A DNA stretch of 64,000 nucleotides, taken from positions 1 to 64,000 of the forward strand of contig NZ_JAJEKE010000002.1 of assembly GCF_024363565.1 (NCBI RefSeq), in the 5' to 3' direction. This stretch comes from Lutispora saccharofermentans. GTDB taxonomy: Bacteria; Bacillota; Clostridia; Lutisporales; Lutisporaceae. Position numbers and translations under genes: made by a program. Of the stretch, positions 61,448 to 64,000 are shown one piece after another. The notes under the pieces are model-generated. The model was given only the letters and a program-made list of their open reading frames with translations, was not told where the DNA came from and did no database searches. Position 1 is the first letter of the stretch. Every line of letters begins with the position of its first letter.

Positions 61448-63151
61448 GTGAGGGGCTTAGGGATTTCAGCCGGCATTGGGATCGGCAAGGCATTTATTTA
61501 TAAAGAGCCTGAGTTAAATATATCAAAGGGGCATATATCAGATCTCGAGGCGGAGATTCAAAGGCTTGAAGAAGCTATCAGCAAGGCTGCCGGGCAGATA
61601 GATGACCTTTATGAGATGACCTTAAAAAAGACAGGGAAAAAGGAAGCGGATGTATTTGCCGCTCACAGAATGTTTCTGGAGGATCCGGAATACTTATCGT
61701 ATATTAAAGAAAAGATCATTGGAGATAGGGTAAATAGCGAATGGGCCGTTCGTGAGGCAGCCGATTTTTATACATCTCTGTTTGAGGCGATGGAAGATGA
61801 GTATATGAGAGCCAGGGCCGCCGACATAGAAGATGTCTCAAACAGATTGCTCAGGATTCTATCGAAGGCTGAGCAAAAAGAATTGCTGCAAATAAATGAA
61901 AAAACTATTATTGTGGCTAAGGATCTGGCTCCATCTGATACTGCACAGATAAATAAAGATATGATAGCGGGAATAGTGACAGAAGCAGGAGGCCGGACCT
62001 CTCATACGGCAATAATGGCCAGGACCATGAATATCCCTTTGGTATGCGGATTGAAAAATATTACTGATATTGCGAAGCAAAATGATTTTATTATTATTAA
62101 CGGCAATACAGGTGAAGTCATAATAAATCCTACTAAGGATGAAATCGCATTTCATGAAAAGGAAGCGGAGAGTATAAAAAGGCTGCAAGAGGAATTAAAC
62201 AAGATGAAGGGGCAGGAGAGCATAAGCAAGGATGGATATAAGGTGGAGGTGTTGGGAAATATCGGCACCTGCCAAGATGTGGACATGGTGATGGAAAACG
62301 ACGGTGAAGGAGTGGGACTCTACAGGACGGAGTTTCTATATATGCATAATGACAGGCTTCCCACGGAAGAAGAGCAGTTTGCGGCATATAAGATTGCTGC
62401 GGAAAAGCTGGGCAAGAAGCCTCTCATAATAAGAACCCTGGATGTAGGTGGAGATAAAGGTATCCCTTATTTGAACATCCCTGAAGAGATGAATCCCTTT
62501 TTAGGATATAGGGCCATCAGGTTCTGCCTTGATATGAAGGAAATTTTTGCGGTCCAGCTAAGGGCTATTCTCAGAGCAAGTGCCTATGGAAATGTCAAAA
62601 TAATGTTCCCCATGATTTCCGGCATTGAGGAAGTCCGAAGAGCTAAGGCAATGGTAGAGGAAGTCAAAGCCGAGCTAAGGAAAGAAAACCTTGATTTTAA
62701 TGAAGATATTGAAATAGGAATCATGGTGGAGATCCCATCTGTCGCGATACATTCAAGAGCCTTTGCGAAAGAAGTCGATTTTTTCAGCATAGGCACCAAT
62801 GATTTGATCCAATATACTCTGGCGGTAGACAGGGGAAATCAGAAGGTCGGTCATCTGTACAATCAATTTCACCCTGCTGTACTATCCTTGATAAAAATGA
62901 CCATAGATAATGGACATGCAGAAGGCATCAGGGTAGGCATGTGCGGTGAAGCCGCAGGCGATGAGAGAATGATCCCGCTGCTTTTAGCCATGGGATTGGA
63001 TGAATTCAGCATGAACGCTTCACAGATCCTGAAAGCACGGCATGTGATCAAAAACACCTCAAAAGAAGCTGCAGAAGGCATCCTGAACGCTGTACTGGAA
63101 CTGCCCACAGCCCCGGAAGTAGAAAGCTGCATAGATGAAAATATTCCATAG
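61448..63151 (+). CDS. ptsI: Phosphoenolpyruvate-protein phosphotransferase (enzyme I)
   Basis: The 567-residue enzyme has the phosphohistidine H186 in GGRTSHTAIMARTM, PEP-binding residues LYRTEFLYM, TNDLIQYTLAVDRGN and the catalytic cysteine GMCGEAAGD. The GTG start is 11 bp after ptsH with GGGGGTGACC. It starts all PTS phosphorylation. Confidence 0.96.
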   Translation: MRGLGISAGIGIGKAFIYKEPELNISKGHISDLEAEIQRLEEAISKAAGQIDDLYEMTLKKTGKKEADVFAAHRMFLEDPEYLSYIKEKIIGDRVNSEWAVREAADFYTSLFEAMEDEYMRARAADIEDVSNRLLRILSKAEQKELLQINEKTIIVAKDLAPSDTAQINKDMIAGIVTEAGGRTSHTAIMARTMNIPLVCGLKNITDIAKQNDFIIINGNTGEVIINPTKDEIAFHEKEAESIKRLQEELNKMKGQESISKDGYKVEVLGNIGTCQDVDMVMENDGEGVGLYRTEFLYMHNDRLPTEEEQFAAYKIAAEKLGKKPLIIRTLDVGGDKGIPYLNIPEEMNPFLGYRAIRFCLDMKEIFAVQLRAILRASAYGNVKIMFPMISGIEEVRRAKAMVEEVKAELRKENLDFNEDIEIGIMVEIPSVAIHSRAFAKEVDFFSIGTNDLIQYTLAVDRGNQKVGHLYNQFHPAVLSLIKMTIDNGHAEGIRVGMCGEAAGDERMIPLLLAMGLDEFSMNASQILKARHVIKNTSKEAAEGILNAVLELPTAPEVESCIDENIP

Positions 63152-63446
63152 AGCGCATGACGCTCTATGAGCATTCCGATACAGTAAAATAGCATCCATG
63201 TATAGACTAAGTATGCTTATATAAAAATTGTCAATGACCCTTATGAGCTGAGCCTTAGAAAAGCCGTATGTGAGGCACGGACGCCGAGCAAGCTTTCCAG
63301 GTCACGGATGACCTTTGGAAAGCGTTAGGATTTTCTTAGGCTCAGTGAATTAGTGTCATCAATTTTTATATACTATACGTGACTATACATGGATGCTATT
63401 GCTTATGAAGCTTGTCATTGAGCTTACAGAGTGCATGACGCTCTAT
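63147..63446 (+). mobile_element. Palindromic insertion G within the ptsI terminator
   Basis: The perfect hairpin catagagcg-catga-cgctctatg overlaps the ptsI stop, and gcatgacgctctat is present again at 63433-63446, there followed by a T-run. The element between them has 18-bp perfect arms aatagcatccatgtatag (63188-63205 and its complement at 63383-63400) and an inner stem tgagccttagaaaa / ttttcttaggctca. The rest of the spacer to 63567 has nothing else clear. Confidence 0.68.
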
Positions 63447-63567
63447 TTTTTTATCAAATTGTAAAAGTTTATGCAATATCCTTCTTGTATTTACGTCAAT
63501 ATTGTATAATGAATATTGGAGATATAAATTTGAATTGTATATTTTGTCAAGAATAAAGGTGATTAAT

Positions 63568-63708
63568 GTGGCTTTTTATATTATTATGGCAGTAATCGGG
63601 GCTCTGGCAATTTACAGGATTATTTTCTATATCAGGATAAGCAAAGGTGTAGAAAATTCCAAGGAAATTGATGAAGAGCTTTTAAGGCTGCTCAATGAGG
63701 AGGAATAG
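63568..63708 (+). CDS. Small membrane protein
   Basis: The 46-residue protein is AFYIIMAVIGALAIYRIIFY followed by an acidic tail KEIDEELLRLLNEEE. One transmembrane segment is predicted. GTG was chosen with AAAGGTG 5 nt upstream; the frame is open 66 bp earlier. It ends 1 bp before the next start, which lies behind GAGGAGGAA inside this gene. Confidence 0.55.
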   Translation: MAFYIIMAVIGALAIYRIIFYIRISKGVENSKEIDEELLRLLNEEE

Positions 63709-63709
63709 C

Positions 63710-64000
63710 GTGATAGAAAGGAAGCTGGTCAAGCTTAAGGAATTTTCCCATACCCCATATTCCTATGAGAAATTGAGCTATTGCTTAAATTGCAATACCT
63801 ATACCACATTATCCTATAAGCCCTGCATCAGCTGCGGCAAATCAAAATTTATCAGCCTTGTTAAGCAAACAGAGCTTATAACCAAGAAGCATTATACCAT
63901 ACATAATATTTTAATAATTATGGCTTTCTTTACGGCGATAGCTTTTTCAGCAAATTTTAATCAAATATTGCTGAGCGTTTTTGCTGCCTTTGCTGTATTG
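63710..64000 (+). CDS. Zinc-ribbon membrane protein, 5' part (runs off the right edge)
   Basis: The frame is open from a GTG to the end of the window (97 codons). The visible protein has two CxxC pairs (SYCLNCNTYTTLSYKPCISC), which look like a zinc ribbon, followed by two hydrophobic segments (NILIIMAFFTAIAF, ILLSVFAAFAVL). GAGGAGGAA lies 5 nt before the start. Family not recognised. Confidence 0.65.
   Translation, partial: MIERKLVKLKEFSHTPYSYEKLSYCLNCNTYTTLSYKPCISCGKSKFISLVKQTELITKKHYTIHNILIIMAFFTAIAFSANFNQILLSVFAAFAVL

Overview
The window comes from an AT-rich, endospore-forming, flagellated Gram-positive bacterium, most likely of the class Clostridia. The evidence is the sporulation genes (spoIID, spoIIQ, spoIIID, a yyaC-type gene, three small Spo0E-like genes), flagellar genes with sigma-D-type promoters, an SLH-domain surface protein, PTS sugar uptake, and frequent TTG/GTG starts behind strong GGAGG sites. 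The species cannot be named from the sequence alone.

Layout. 1-2.6 kb: the 3' part of an SLH surface protein, then a secreted transglutaminase-like protein behind two nearly identical GEMM-I (cyclic dinucleotide) riboswitch aptamers. 2.6-25.5 kb: a housekeeping and sporulation block. Its order (prmC/prfA, sua5, ywlE, rpiB, upp, wecB, ywmB, spoIID, spoIIQ, spoIIID, mbl, flhO, flhP, fabZ) recalls Bacillus subtilis, but no atp operon is present and a broken diguanylate cyclase and Spo0E-like genes sit between. 25.7-31.4 kb: yyaC, tRNA-Pro, tRNA-Val, an ABC exporter, tRNA-Tyr, and an S-box riboswitch with metK.

31.5-39.6 kb: an accessory island. It holds a small HTH protein, a RhuM protein and a 1667-residue DUF4011/helicase/nuclease/DUF3320 protein, which is a likely anti-phage defence cassette, followed by IS21 and serine-recombinase remnants. 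39.6-44.4 kb: an uncharacterised operon of two membrane proteins, a CapA-like phosphoesterase, an M20 amidohydrolase and a TetR regulator. 44.9-50.3 kb: flagellar genes (FliK-like, FlhB-tail, FliS, flagellin, YaaR). 50.4-53.1 kb: a sigma factor, a glycine riboswitch ahead of a frameshifted EIIC-like gene, and an XRE regulator divergent from a Spo0E-like gene. 53.2-60.8 kb: a LevR-type activator and its sigma-54-driven PTS operon (IIB, IIC, GH4, IIA, MupG-like). 61.2-63.2 kb: ptsH-ptsI, the general PTS proteins. After this come a small membrane protein and the start of a zinc-ribbon protein.

The most unusual property is intergenic. Nearly every long spacer is filled by nested, palindromic, dispersed repeats of at least three families. 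One family ends in inverted arms that differ between copies yet match perfectly within a copy, and one of its internal stems changes on both sides between copies. Another repeat supplies the last codons and stop of two unrelated genes. These elements are the best candidates here for something undescribed. All assignments were made by eye, without database searches.
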